Translations under genes and position numbers: made by a program
Notes under the pieces: model-generated
The model's database searches: none
Told to the model about the DNA's origin: nothing
What the model saw: the letters and a program-made list of their open reading frames with translations, nothing else
NCBI GenBank assembly: GCA_029219125.1
Contig: JAQXSU010000095.1
Location: 1 to 7,530, forward strand
Direction of reading: 5' to 3'
DNA: 7,530 bases
Source of the DNA: Bacillota bacterium
GTDB lineage: Bacteria > Bacillota > Clostridia > Peptostreptococcales > Anaerovoracaceae
Part shown: piece after piece, positions 1 to 5,704 of the stretch
Numbering within the stretch: the stretch's first letter is position 1
Layout of the letters: each line of letters opens with the position of its first letter

Positions 1-357
<357 letters not shown>

Positions 358-394
358 AATGGTTTGAAGATATGCAAGATAATATATTCAGTTT

Positions 395-412
395 TGAAGG
401 TACAGACCTTCA
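395..412 (+). other. Hairpin in 23S-5S spacer
   Basis: A perfect 7-bp stem, TGAAGGT (395-401) with ACCTTCA (406-412), closes an ACAG tetraloop. It can be lengthened by a T394-G413 wobble and two A-T pairs. No T-run follows, so it is not a terminator. It lies in the spacer between 23S and 5S, which carries no tRNA, and is plausibly a processing or pausing element of the rRNA precursor (inference). Confidence 0.45.
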
Positions 413-553
413 GAAGAAAAGAAAATCCGGTGACAATAGCGGGGAGGCTACACCTGTTCCCATCTCGAACACAGAAGTTAAGCTCCTTAGCGCCGATGAT
501 ACTTGGTGGGAAGCTGCCTGGGAAAGTAGGACGTTGCCGGTTTTTCTTTTTTC
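413..553 (+). other. 5S precursor processing stem
   Basis: The purine-rich leader before 5S (GAAGAAAAGAAAA, 413-425) is largely complementary to the pyrimidine tract after it (TTTTCTTTTTTC, 542-553). Helix I of 5S can therefore extend by about ten further pairs, with a T-T mismatch at 426/541. In Firmicutes, 5S precursors are cut by RNase M5 within a double-stranded stem of this kind (established for Bacillus); assigning that role here is inference. The T-rich 3' arm after a GC stem could also favour transcription termination. Confidence 0.5.
427..540 (+). rRNA. rrf: 5S ribosomal RNA
   Basis: The sequence matches bacterial 5S along its length: 5' CCGGTGAC, the loop B/C text CCCATCTCGAACACAGAAGTT (459-479), AGCGCCGATGATACTTGG in the middle, and GGAAAGTAGGACGTTGCCGG at the 3' end. 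Helix I pairs CCGG (427-430) with CCGG (537-540). At about 114 nt it is close to the usual 115-120 nt, and a base at either end may belong to the mature molecule. It sits about 69 bases after 23S with no tRNA between them, the common 16S-23S-5S order. Confidence 0.96.
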
Positions 554-582
554 TTTTTTTGTTTTTTGCAAACCGGCAGCGT
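531..582 (+). repeat. Inverted repeat overlapping the 5S 3' end
   Basis: ACGTTGCCGGTTT (531-543), the 3' end of 5S plus three bases, pairs with AAACCGGCAGCGT (570-582) as 13 consecutive pairs with one G-T wobble (534/579). With a small bulge the match runs on toward 521 and 594. The loop is a T-rich stretch (544-569). The fold is mutually exclusive with the mature 5S helix I. It could be a degradation or quality-control fold of unprocessed 5S, or a remnant of a duplicated 5S end in inverted orientation. Confidence 0.5.
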
Positions 583-611
583 CTCTACTTTTCCGAAAGT
601 ACGCTGCAACT

Positions 612-650
612 GAGCACGGCCGTAAGGCATGTGCTCCTTTTTCTTTTTTG
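612..650 (+). terminator. Rho-independent terminator of the rRNA operon
   Basis: The stem is GAGCAC (612-617) with GTGCTC (631-636). An inner GCC/GGC stem (619-621/626-628) closes a GUAA tetraloop. The pyrimidine tract CTTTTTCTTTTTTG (637-650) follows directly. This is the clearest intrinsic terminator after 5S and separates the rRNA operon from the tmk operon promoter about 50 bases downstream. A smaller hairpin just upstream, TACTTT/AAAGTA (586-591/596-601) flanked by CAGCG/CGCTG (577-581/602-606), may stack beside it. Confidence 0.8.
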
Positions 651-679
651 TGCAGCGCCTAATCGCATGAAATTCCATG

Positions 680-708
680 TTTTTTTCTTTCTTAATTTGT
701 GCTATAAT
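680..708 (+). promoter_or_regulatory. Vegetative promoter of the tmk operon
   Basis: A consensus TATAAT (703-708) is preceded directly by TGC (700-702), an extended -10 element. The -35 region is a plain T-run (about 680-685) with no good TTGACA, which an extended -10 tolerates. Transcription would start near 715, just before the Shine-Dalgarno site of the small ORF at 743. It lies downstream of the rRNA terminator, so the operon need not depend on rRNA read-through. Confidence 0.65.
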
Positions 709-742
709 ATAAATATCTATGATTTCCTGGAGGACATGCAGC

Positions 743-850
743 ATGACTATTTTGAAAATTATATTTGTTTTTTTGCTTTGTGTGCCCCTGCTGCTGCTTG
801 TCAGCCGCTTTTTCGGCAAGCTGGTGGATGAGATCATAAAGAAGAAGTAA
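743..850 (+). CDS. Small hydrophobic membrane protein (35 aa), unknown function
   Basis: This 35-codon reading frame begins with ATG at 743, 8 bases after a strong GGAGGA Shine-Dalgarno (729-734), and ends at TAA 848-850. An ATG at 736 is too close to that site. The product begins MTILKIIFVFLLCVPLLLLV: residues 3-20 form one hydrophobic helix, followed by a polar, net-basic tail (residues 22-35) ending KKK. It would be a single-pass inner-membrane microprotein. It sits between the promoter at 700-708 and tmk, 25 bases before the tmk start, so it is probably the first cistron of that operon. The architecture resembles type I toxins superficially, but no antisense RNA gene is evident and the operon position argues for a housekeeping or leader role. 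I do not recognise the family. Confidence 0.65.
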   Translation: MTILKIIFVFLLCVPLLLLVSRFFGKLVDEIIKKK

Positions 851-875
851 TACATACATATCAAAGGAGTCGGTC

Positions 876-1523
876 ATGGATACATGCAGCAGAAAAGGCA
901 TTTTCATTTCCATAGAAGGACCTGATGGTTCCGGCAAATCCACACAGATAGAAAACATTAAGGCTTTTTTTGCCGAAAGGAACATCGATGTACTGTTTAC
1001 CAGAGAACCGGGCGGGACTGCCATCGGAGAGAGAATCCGAGAGATCATTCTGGACAAAAAGTGCACGGAAATGGACTATATGACGGAAGCCATGCTGTAT
1101 GCGGCTTCCCGTGCCCAGCATGTATCACAGGTGATCCGGCCGGCACTGGCAGAAGGAAAGGTCATCGTCTGTGATCGGTTTGTGGACTCCAGCATTGCAT
1201 ACCAGGGATACGGCAGGAAGCTTGGTGATGCTGTCCGTATCATCAACAATTATGCGGTAGCCGGATGCATGCCGGATGTAACTTTCCTGCTGAAGGTGGA
1301 TCCCAATGTGGGTAAGGGCCGCATCACATGCCGCGGCGAGAAGGAAGACCGGCTGGATGCGGAAAAAGCGGCTTTCCATGAAGATGTGTATCAAGGCTAT
1401 CTGCAGCTGGAGCAGGAGCATCCTGAACGAATCGTAGGGATCGACGCCAGCGGCAGCATTGAAGAAATCAAAGCAGAGATCTGCAGGAAACTGGAGGAAG
1501 TGCTGAAAGGTGTCATTGAATAA
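876..1523 (+). CDS. tmk: Thymidylate kinase (dTMP kinase)
   Basis: It phosphorylates dTMP to dTDP using ATP, an essential cytosolic step of dTTP synthesis. The 215-residue protein has normal family length. The Walker A loop GPDGSGKST is at residues 15-23. TREPGGT (42-48) carries the Arg/Glu/Pro nucleotide-site signature. The DRF motif with its substrate-binding context (DRFVDSSIAYQGYGR, 100-114) is intact, and an arginine-rich LID segment spans roughly 147-163. The ATG at 876 follows AAAGGAG (863-869) at good spacing. It is preceded by the small membrane protein gene and overlaps holB by 14 bases, which suggests translational coupling. In B. subtilis tmk also lies upstream of holB in the origin region and downstream of an rRNA operon. 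Nothing looks damaged. Confidence 0.97.
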   Translation: MDTCSRKGIFISIEGPDGSGKSTQIENIKAFFAERNIDVLFTREPGGTAIGERIREIILDKKCTEMDYMTEAMLYAASRAQHVSQVIRPALAEGKVIVCDRFVDSSIAYQGYGRKLGDAVRIINNYAVAGCMPDVTFLLKVDPNVGKGRITCRGEKEDRLDAEKAAFHEDVYQGYLQLEQEHPERIVGIDASGSIEEIKAEICRKLEEVLKGVIE

Positions 1524-2325
1524 CTGGAAAGCAGATGAAAAACTGGTAAACCGCATCATTGGAAGCATCCTCGCCGGAAATGTGTTTCATGCATATATCA
1601 TTGAAGGTGATACCTGCGTGGATAAGCTGGCTTTTGCGAAAGATATGGTGAAAGCGATTCTCTGCACAGAGCGGCCCGGCGTGGGTTGCGGCAGCTGTAT
1701 CAGCTGCAGGAAAATTGACCATGACAACTATGAAGACCTTTATTTCATAGAATCCGACGGCCTGTCCGTTAAGGATGAGCCGGTTTTCGCTCTTCAGGAG
1801 AAACTGAAGCGAAAACCCACGGCAGGAGACCGGAATCTTGCCATTATCAAGGATGCGGATACCGTGACAACGAGAGCGCAGAACCGGCTCTTAAAGACAT
1901 TGGAGGAACCGCCGGAAGGAACGGTGATTTTTCTTCTTTCCGAGAATAAGGAGAATCTGCTGGAAACCATCCGCTCCCGATGTGTGGCTTACAGGCTGAA
2001 CAGCCTGGAAACGGACCTGGCAGCGGGAGCCATGGAAGGCGCTTCTGCCATTCTGGAGGGACTTCTCGAACATGAGAACTTCTTCAGCATGAAGGAACTT
2101 CTGGGGAAATATATGAAATCCAGAGACGACGCGTTTCAGCTTCTGGATGGGCTGGAGCGGCTGTACCGGGATTTCCTCGTAGGGAAGGATCCCCGGGGCA
2201 GACTATTGAAAAGAGAAGAAATCTTCCGGCATATCGGGCTCATTGAAGAAGCCAGACGGGATCTGGTCATGAAGGTGAACCATAACTATGCCATGAAGAA
2301 CCTGATCATAAAAATTGGAGGATAA
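1510..2325 (+). CDS. holB: DNA polymerase III delta' subunit (clamp loader)
   Basis: It is a AAA+ clamp-loader subunit that helps load the beta clamp at replication forks. Residues 1-165 form the AAA+ core. The Walker A position is degenerate (GDTCVDK, 33-39), as expected for delta', which does not hydrolyse ATP. A Cys4 zinc module is present at C52, C60, C63 and C66. QNRLLKTLEEPPEG (124-137) is the conserved box VI-type text, and the SRC arginine-finger motif is at 156-158. The rest is the collar domain. At 271 residues it is shorter than the ~330 of B. subtilis HolB, mostly at the C-terminus. The start is GTG 1510 inside tmk, with GGAGGA (1493-1498) 11 bases upstream; TTG 1516 is a possible alternative. 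ricT follows after 5 bases. Confidence 0.93.
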   Translation: MSLNNWKADEKLVNRIIGSILAGNVFHAYIIEGDTCVDKLAFAKDMVKAILCTERPGVGCGSCISCRKIDHDNYEDLYFIESDGLSVKDEPVFALQEKLKRKPTAGDRNLAIIKDADTVTTRAQNRLLKTLEEPPEGTVIFLLSENKENLLETIRSRCVAYRLNSLETDLAAGAMEGASAILEGLLEHENFFSMKELLGKYMKSRDDAFQLLDGLERLYRDFLVGKDPRGRLLKREEIFRHIGLIEEARRDLVMKVNHNYAMKNLIIKIGG

Positions 2326-2330
2326 AACAT

Positions 2331-3326
2331 TTGGATACAAATCGGAATACCAATACGGTAAAGGTTGCAGGCGTCAGATTCAAGACGGCCGGCAAAATCT
2401 ATTATTTCGACCCGGATACCTTCGATGTGAAGAACGGGGACAGCGTCATTGTAGAGACCGCGCGGGGCATGGAATTCGGCACAGTCACCATGGATGTGCA
2501 GGAAGTGCCGGAAACGGAGATCGTGGCACCTCTGAAAAAGATCATCCGTATCGCCACGCCGGAGGACCATAAGAAACACAAGGAAAACGTGAAGAAAAAA
2601 GAACGGGCTCTGCAGCTCTGTCAGGAAAAAATCGACAAGCACGGTCTGGTCATGAAGCTCATCGACGTGGAATATACCTTTGATAACAGCAAGATCATTT
2701 TCTACTTCACCGCAGACGGCCGGGTGGATTTCCGCGAACTGGTAAAGGATCTGGCCGGTGTGTTCAAGATGCGGATCGAGCTGCGGCAGATCGGCGTGCG
2801 GGATGAAGCGAAGATGATGGGCGGTATCGGAAGCTGCGGACGGGCATTGTGCTGTCACAGCTGGCTGGCTGATTTCGAGCCGGTATCCATCAAAATGGCC
2901 AAGGTTCAGAGTTTGTCCCTGAATCCGTCGAAAATTTCAGGGATCTGCGGAAGGCTGATGTGCTGCCTGAAGTATGAAAACGACATTTATATGGAAATGC
3001 GCAAGGGCATGCCGGAGCCGGGTGAAAGAATCAAGACACCGGACGGTCTGGGGAAAGTCGTAGACACCAACCTGCTGCAGAATATCATCCGCGTCCGTCT
3101 TTATCTCGAAGAAAAGCCGGAAAACGGCGGTCGCCGCGGCAAGGACAAAGACAAGGATAAGGAGAAAGAAACGCAGAACCAGGAGGAAAAGCTGTCCGCG
3201 GAAATCTATGTATATCATAAAGAAGATATCCGACGCATTGAAAAACGCCACAACAAGGAGAAGAATATCTTCGATGGTGTGGACGCAGCGACCATGAAAG
3301 AAATCCAGCAGCTGATCAAAGACTGA
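2331..3326 (+). CDS. ricT: RicT/YaaT-type PSP1 domain protein
   Basis: This is a cytosolic PSP1-family protein. In B. subtilis the homologue YaaT/RicT joins RicA and RicF in a complex bearing iron-sulfur clusters that promotes RNase Y-dependent mRNA maturation and affects sporulation and competence. The signature region is clear: GGIGSCGRALCCHSW (164-178) and SGICGRLMCCLKYE (203-216), giving cysteines 169, 174, 175, 206, 211 and 212 as likely ligands. An SH3-like strand follows (PGERIKTPDGLGKVV, 230-244). A Lys/Asp/Glu-rich segment, about 268-287, interrupts the C-terminal part and makes the protein (331 aa) longer than YaaT (~275 aa). The start is TTG 2331, 8 bases after GGAGGA (2317-2322). 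Its stop overlaps the trmN6 start by one base. ricA and ricF are not in this window. Confidence 0.92.
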   Translation: MDTNRNTNTVKVAGVRFKTAGKIYYFDPDTFDVKNGDSVIVETARGMEFGTVTMDVQEVPETEIVAPLKKIIRIATPEDHKKHKENVKKKERALQLCQEKIDKHGLVMKLIDVEYTFDNSKIIFYFTADGRVDFRELVKDLAGVFKMRIELRQIGVRDEAKMMGGIGSCGRALCCHSWLADFEPVSIKMAKVQSLSLNPSKISGICGRLMCCLKYENDIYMEMRKGMPEPGERIKTPDGLGKVVDTNLLQNIIRVRLYLEEKPENGGRRGKDKDKDKEKETQNQEEKLSAEIYVYHKEDIRRIEKRHNKEKNIFDGVDAATMKEIQQLIKD

Positions 3327-4093
3327 TGAATCACGAAGAAAGATATACCCACCTGATGCCGGGGGAACGGATCGATGAGACCGGCTTTGGAAATCTGAAG
3401 CTGATCCAGAAACCGGAAGAGTTCTGTTACGGTGTGGATGCGGTGCTTTTAGCCGATTTCGGAGCAAAATACACACGTCCGTCGTTCCGGTTTGCCGTGG
3501 ATCTTGGTACGGGCACGGGGATCGTTCCGCTGATCCTCTCCCATAAGACAGAGATTCCGAAGATCGCCGGAATTGAAGTACAGGAGGGATCTTTTGACCG
3601 GGCTGTGCGCAGCAGGGCGCTGAACGGTCTGGAAGATCGTCTGGATTTCATTCTGGGAGATGTGAAAGACTGCAGATCCGGCTGGGGACGGGACTGGAAG
3701 GGAGCCGTCGATCTGGTGACGACCAATCCGCCCTACACTGCAGGAAAAGGCGGCATTCCAAGCGCCAACCGGGCCAAGATGATCGCCCGCCATGAGACCA
3801 CCGCAGGCCTGGAAGAATTTCTGGAAGCGGCAGCATGGATTTTGCGGGATAAGGGAGATCTGGTCATGGTGCACCGGCCTTCCCGCATTGCCGATATCTG
3901 CTGCATGGGCAGGGCCCACGGACTGGAAGTAAAAGAGCTTCAGTTCGTCAGTCCCACAAGGGATGCAGCGGCAAACATTCTTCTGGTTCATATGGTGAAA
4001 GGCGGCGGACGGGAAGTCAGACTGCTTCCGCCTCTTGCCGTACATGATGAAGAGGGTGGGTACACCCAGGCACTCAGAGAAACTTACAAATGA
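3326..4093 (+). CDS. trmN6: tRNA1(Val) adenine-37 N6-methyltransferase family protein
   Basis: It is a class I SAM-dependent methyltransferase of the YabB/YfiC (COG4123) family. E. coli members methylate N6 of A37 in tRNA-Val1; the substrate here is inferred. Length is 255 residues (YabB ~247). The family entry motif FCYGVDAVLLADF is at 33-45, the SAM-binding motif I DLGTGTGI at 59-66, an acidic residue for ribose at E84, and the N6-adenine catalytic motif NPPY at 134-137. The ATG overlaps the ricT stop (TGATG, 3324-3328) with no convincing Shine-Dalgarno, so translation is probably coupled. The rsmI and endonuclease (yazA) genes that follow yabB in Bacillus are absent. Instead its 3' end overlaps the converging spmB by 20 bp, with no terminator visible. 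Confidence 0.9.
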   Translation: MNHEERYTHLMPGERIDETGFGNLKLIQKPEEFCYGVDAVLLADFGAKYTRPSFRFAVDLGTGTGIVPLILSHKTEIPKIAGIEVQEGSFDRAVRSRALNGLEDRLDFILGDVKDCRSGWGRDWKGAVDLVTTNPPYTAGKGGIPSANRAKMIARHETTAGLEEFLEAAAWILRDKGDLVMVHRPSRIADICCMGRAHGLEVKELQFVSPTRDAAANILLVHMVKGGGREVRLLPPLAVHDEEGGYTQALRETYK

Positions 4094-4601
4094 CAAGTGA
4101 TACGATCACGCCCGTGAAGTAGCCGATCAGGCCTCCAGCCAGGGCGTGTCTCGTTTTTTTGACGCCGGTGACGCCGAAATAGAGCGCCAGGACGTAAATG
4201 ATGGTTTCGCAGCCTCCGGCCATGACACAGGCAGTTCTTCCGGCATAGGAGTCGGGACCTGTCATCTCCAGTATATCCTGCACGATGATGAGACTGCCGC
4301 TGCCGGAAATGGCACGGAGGCAGATGAGAGGCAGCAGTTCCGGCGGTACGCCCAGCAGCTGGAAGAAGGGGTGCAGAATCCAGCCCGCCAGATTCAGAAG
4401 ACCGGAAGCGGAAAGGCAGTTGATGGCAAGGAAAATACCGATCAGAAAGGGAAGGATATCCAGAGCCGTTTCCAGTCCTTTTCTGGCTCCCTCGATGAAA
4501 TAGTCATAAACCGGTGCCTTGTGGAAGAAGCCGTAAGCGATGATGACAGCGGCCATGGCCGGAATAAATCCGGCGGTGATCGCAGAAAACAGGTGAGTCA
4601 T
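4074..4601 (-). CDS. spmB: Spore maturation protein B
   Basis: It is an integral membrane protein of the nucleoside-recognition (Gate) family. SpmA and SpmB are needed in Bacillus and Clostridium for spore core dehydration and heat resistance; the transported substrate is not established. At 175 residues it matches B. subtilis SpmB (~178). Family landmarks are VYDYFIEGARKGLETA (31-46), GVPPELLPL (84-92), LRAISGSGSL (95-104), TGPDSYAGR (114-122) and ETIIYVLALYFG with KKTRHALAGGL (132-158), spread over several hydrophobic helices. The ATG at 4601 is 11 bases after GGAGG (4617-4613), and a longer upstream reading lacks family similarity. It starts 5 bases after the spmA stop. Its last 20 bp are antisense to the end of trmN6. 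Confidence 0.94.
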   Translation of the reverse strand: MTHLFSAITAGFIPAMAAVIIAYGFFHKAPVYDYFIEGARKGLETALDILPFLIGIFLAINCLSASGLLNLAGWILHPFFQLLGVPPELLPLICLRAISGSGSLIIVQDILEMTGPDSYAGRTACVMAGGCETIIYVLALYFGVTGVKKTRHALAGGLIGYFTGVIVSLVICKFL

Positions 4602-4606
4602 GCCAG

Positions 4607-5179
4607 TCAGTGCCTCCTCTCCAGAATTTTGCAGGCCAGAACGGACACAGTGACAGTGCATGCTGCAGTGATGATCGATGGAAGCACGACAGAATAAGGG
4701 TCTTCTGCACCGGCTTCCGTGCGGATCTGCAGCATAACGACGGGAAGCAGGGGTGCGAATGCCATATTGACCACGGCAAAGGTGCACATGTCGTTGCTGG
4801 CCTCGCTGCTGTACCTGTTTTCTTCATCCAGTTTCTCCATGGTGCGCAGGGCGAAGACGGTGGAACTGTTCCCGGCACCGAAGATGTTGGCCATGAAGCT
4901 GAGAACGATAGAGGATATGGTCTGCGGGTTTTTCACGTGAGGAAAGAGGAAGGATGTAAGGGGAATCAGCAGGCGGGACAGCTTGGTGATCAGACCGGTG
5001 CGCTCGGCAATTTCCATTAAGCCGCTCCACATGGCCATGATACCGGCAAGACCGATGAGAAACGTCACGGCTTCTGCTGAACTTTCTGTCAGGGCTGTTC
5101 CGAAGGCTTGAAGATGGCCTGTGCAGCAGGCATAGATAAAGGCCGTCAGAAATATGACGGACCAGATGGAATTCATCAT
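4607..5179 (-). CDS. spmA: Spore maturation protein A
   Basis: It is the partner of SpmB, an integral membrane protein acting in late sporulation. The product has 190 residues (B. subtilis SpmA ~196). It begins MMNSIW, typical of the family. Conserved text includes LAGIMAMWSGLMEIAERTGL (44-63), PLTSFLFPHV (73-82), MANIFGAGNSSTVFALRTMEKL (96-117) and NDMCTFAVVNMAFAP (129-143), with a C-terminal hydrophobic helix at about 164-185. The segment after GAGN is more divergent than the NAATPxGLKAM form I recall in most SpmA proteins. The ATG at 5179 follows AAAGGAG (5193-5187) by 7 bases; in-frame extension to 5266 is rejected because the added text is unlike the family. A sigma-E-like promoter lies just upstream. 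Confidence 0.93.
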   Translation of the reverse strand: MMNSIWSVIFLTAFIYACCTGHLQAFGTALTESSAEAVTFLIGLAGIMAMWSGLMEIAERTGLITKLSRLLIPLTSFLFPHVKNPQTISSIVLSFMANIFGAGNSSTVFALRTMEKLDEENRYSSEASNDMCTFAVVNMAFAPLLPVVMLQIRTEAGAEDPYSVVLPSIITAACTVTVSVLACKILERRH

Positions 5180-5201
5180 AAGCAGACTCCTTTCTCCTTT
5201 C

Positions 5202-5230
5202 AATATATGGCTGCTGCGGCAGAAACATGC
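5202..5230 (-). promoter_or_regulatory. Candidate sigma-E (mother-cell) promoter of spmAB
   Basis: On the minus strand GCATGTT (5230-5224) and CATATATT (5209-5202) are separated by 14 bases. From memory, the B. subtilis sigma-E consensus is roughly KMATATT, 14-15 bases, CATACAAT; the match here is 6 of 7 and 7 of 8. Transcription would begin near 5195, immediately before the Shine-Dalgarno of spmA (5193-5187), giving a very short leader. Regulation by an early mother-cell sigma factor fits what is known for spmAB in Bacillus. Confidence 0.5.
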
Positions 5231-5273
5231 GAAGGCATGGGAAAAAAAGGTTTGGCGGAAGCTCAAAAAATGG

Positions 5274-5303
5274 TTGAAGTTATTTCCAGTTTTGGGTTAT
5301 AAT
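5274..5303 (+). promoter_or_regulatory. Vegetative promoter of the orf114-abrB-murA run
   Basis: TTGAAG (5274-5279) and a consensus TATAAT (5298-5303) are separated by 18 bases, a good sigma-A-type promoter. The start would be about 5310, some 10 bases before the GGAGGAG Shine-Dalgarno of the next gene. It is divergent from the spmA promoter, with about 45 bases between their -35 elements. Confidence 0.7.
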
Positions 5304-5333
5304 AAAGACAAGCGTTACGAAGGAGGAGAAAAT

Positions 5334-5678
5334 ATGACCATCACGATTACGCCGCAGGGAGCGGCATGGTTCATCATTGCCGTGCTGGCTATGGTGCTTT
5401 TGGTTTATCTGATACTGCTTCTCAGGAAGCTGATCGGAACGCTGAAAAAGGTTGATCTTCTGCTGGAGGATTCGAAGATCATCACAGAAGTCGCATCAAG
5501 ACGAACCACGGATGTGGATGGTATGGTGGATGGCGTGGTGGAGGCTGTAGGGATCATGACGGATGCAGTGAAGGGAAACCAGAATATTGCAAAGGCGGCA
5601 TCCAGTGTAGTGAACGCAGCTGCCACTTGTGCAGGCATCATCAAAGGCAAAAATGCCGATGCGAAAAAGGACAAGTAA
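5334..5678 (+). CDS. Single-pass membrane protein, unknown function (114 aa)
   Basis: The start is ATG 5334, placed after a strong AAGGAGGAG (5320-5328) and the promoter at 5274-5303; a longer in-frame reading back to 5154 would cross that promoter and is rejected. The N-terminal 9 residues are followed by a long hydrophobic helix (about 10-31, rich in A/I/V/L), then a basic patch (RKLIGTLKK). The rest is a helical, likely coiled cytoplasmic segment: LLLEDSKIITEVASRRTTDVDGMVDGVVEAVGIM is interrupted at several points, then an Ala/Val-rich stretch (84-100) and a Lys/Asp tail. The layout, an N-terminal anchor with a helical tail, resembles DUF948/YtxG-type proteins, but I cannot confirm that family. 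abrB starts 26 bases later, so they may be co-transcribed. Confidence 0.85.
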   Translation: MTITITPQGAAWFIIAVLAMVLLVYLILLLRKLIGTLKKVDLLLEDSKIITEVASRRTTDVDGMVDGVVEAVGIMTDAVKGNQNIAKAASSVVNAAATCAGIIKGKNADAKKDK

Positions 5679-5704
5679 GTGATTAGATTGGAGGAGGAAT
5701 CAAG

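Noticed and set aside
666..687. CATG...CATG followed by a T-run as a second terminator
   Set aside because: Only four pairs with a weak interior; the terminator at 612-650 explains the operon end better.
743..850. Small hydrophobic protein as a type I toxin
   Set aside because: No antisense RNA promoter or terminator is evident opposite it, and the tight operon fit with tmk argues against a toxin module.
1125..1568. Minus-strand frames opposite tmk, holB, ricT, trmN6 and murA
   Set aside because: They are antisense shadows of clearly conserved genes, with no Shine-Dalgarno sites or recognisable products.
4057..4068. TGGG/CCCA hairpin after the spmB stop
   Set aside because: A four-pair stem with no T-run; it is not a credible terminator.
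4097..4109. GTGAT-ACG-ATCAC hairpin just after the trmN6 stop
   Set aside because: Only five pairs with no T-run in either direction, and it lies inside spmB coding sequence.
4146..4697. Plus-strand frame of 183 aa across spmBA
   Set aside because: The minus-strand frames match SpmB and SpmA along their full length; the plus-strand product is a composition artefact.
5646..5657. GGCA-AAAA-TGCC near the 3' end of the 114-aa gene
   Set aside because: A four-pair stem in coding sequence without a downstream T-run, so not a terminator before abrB.
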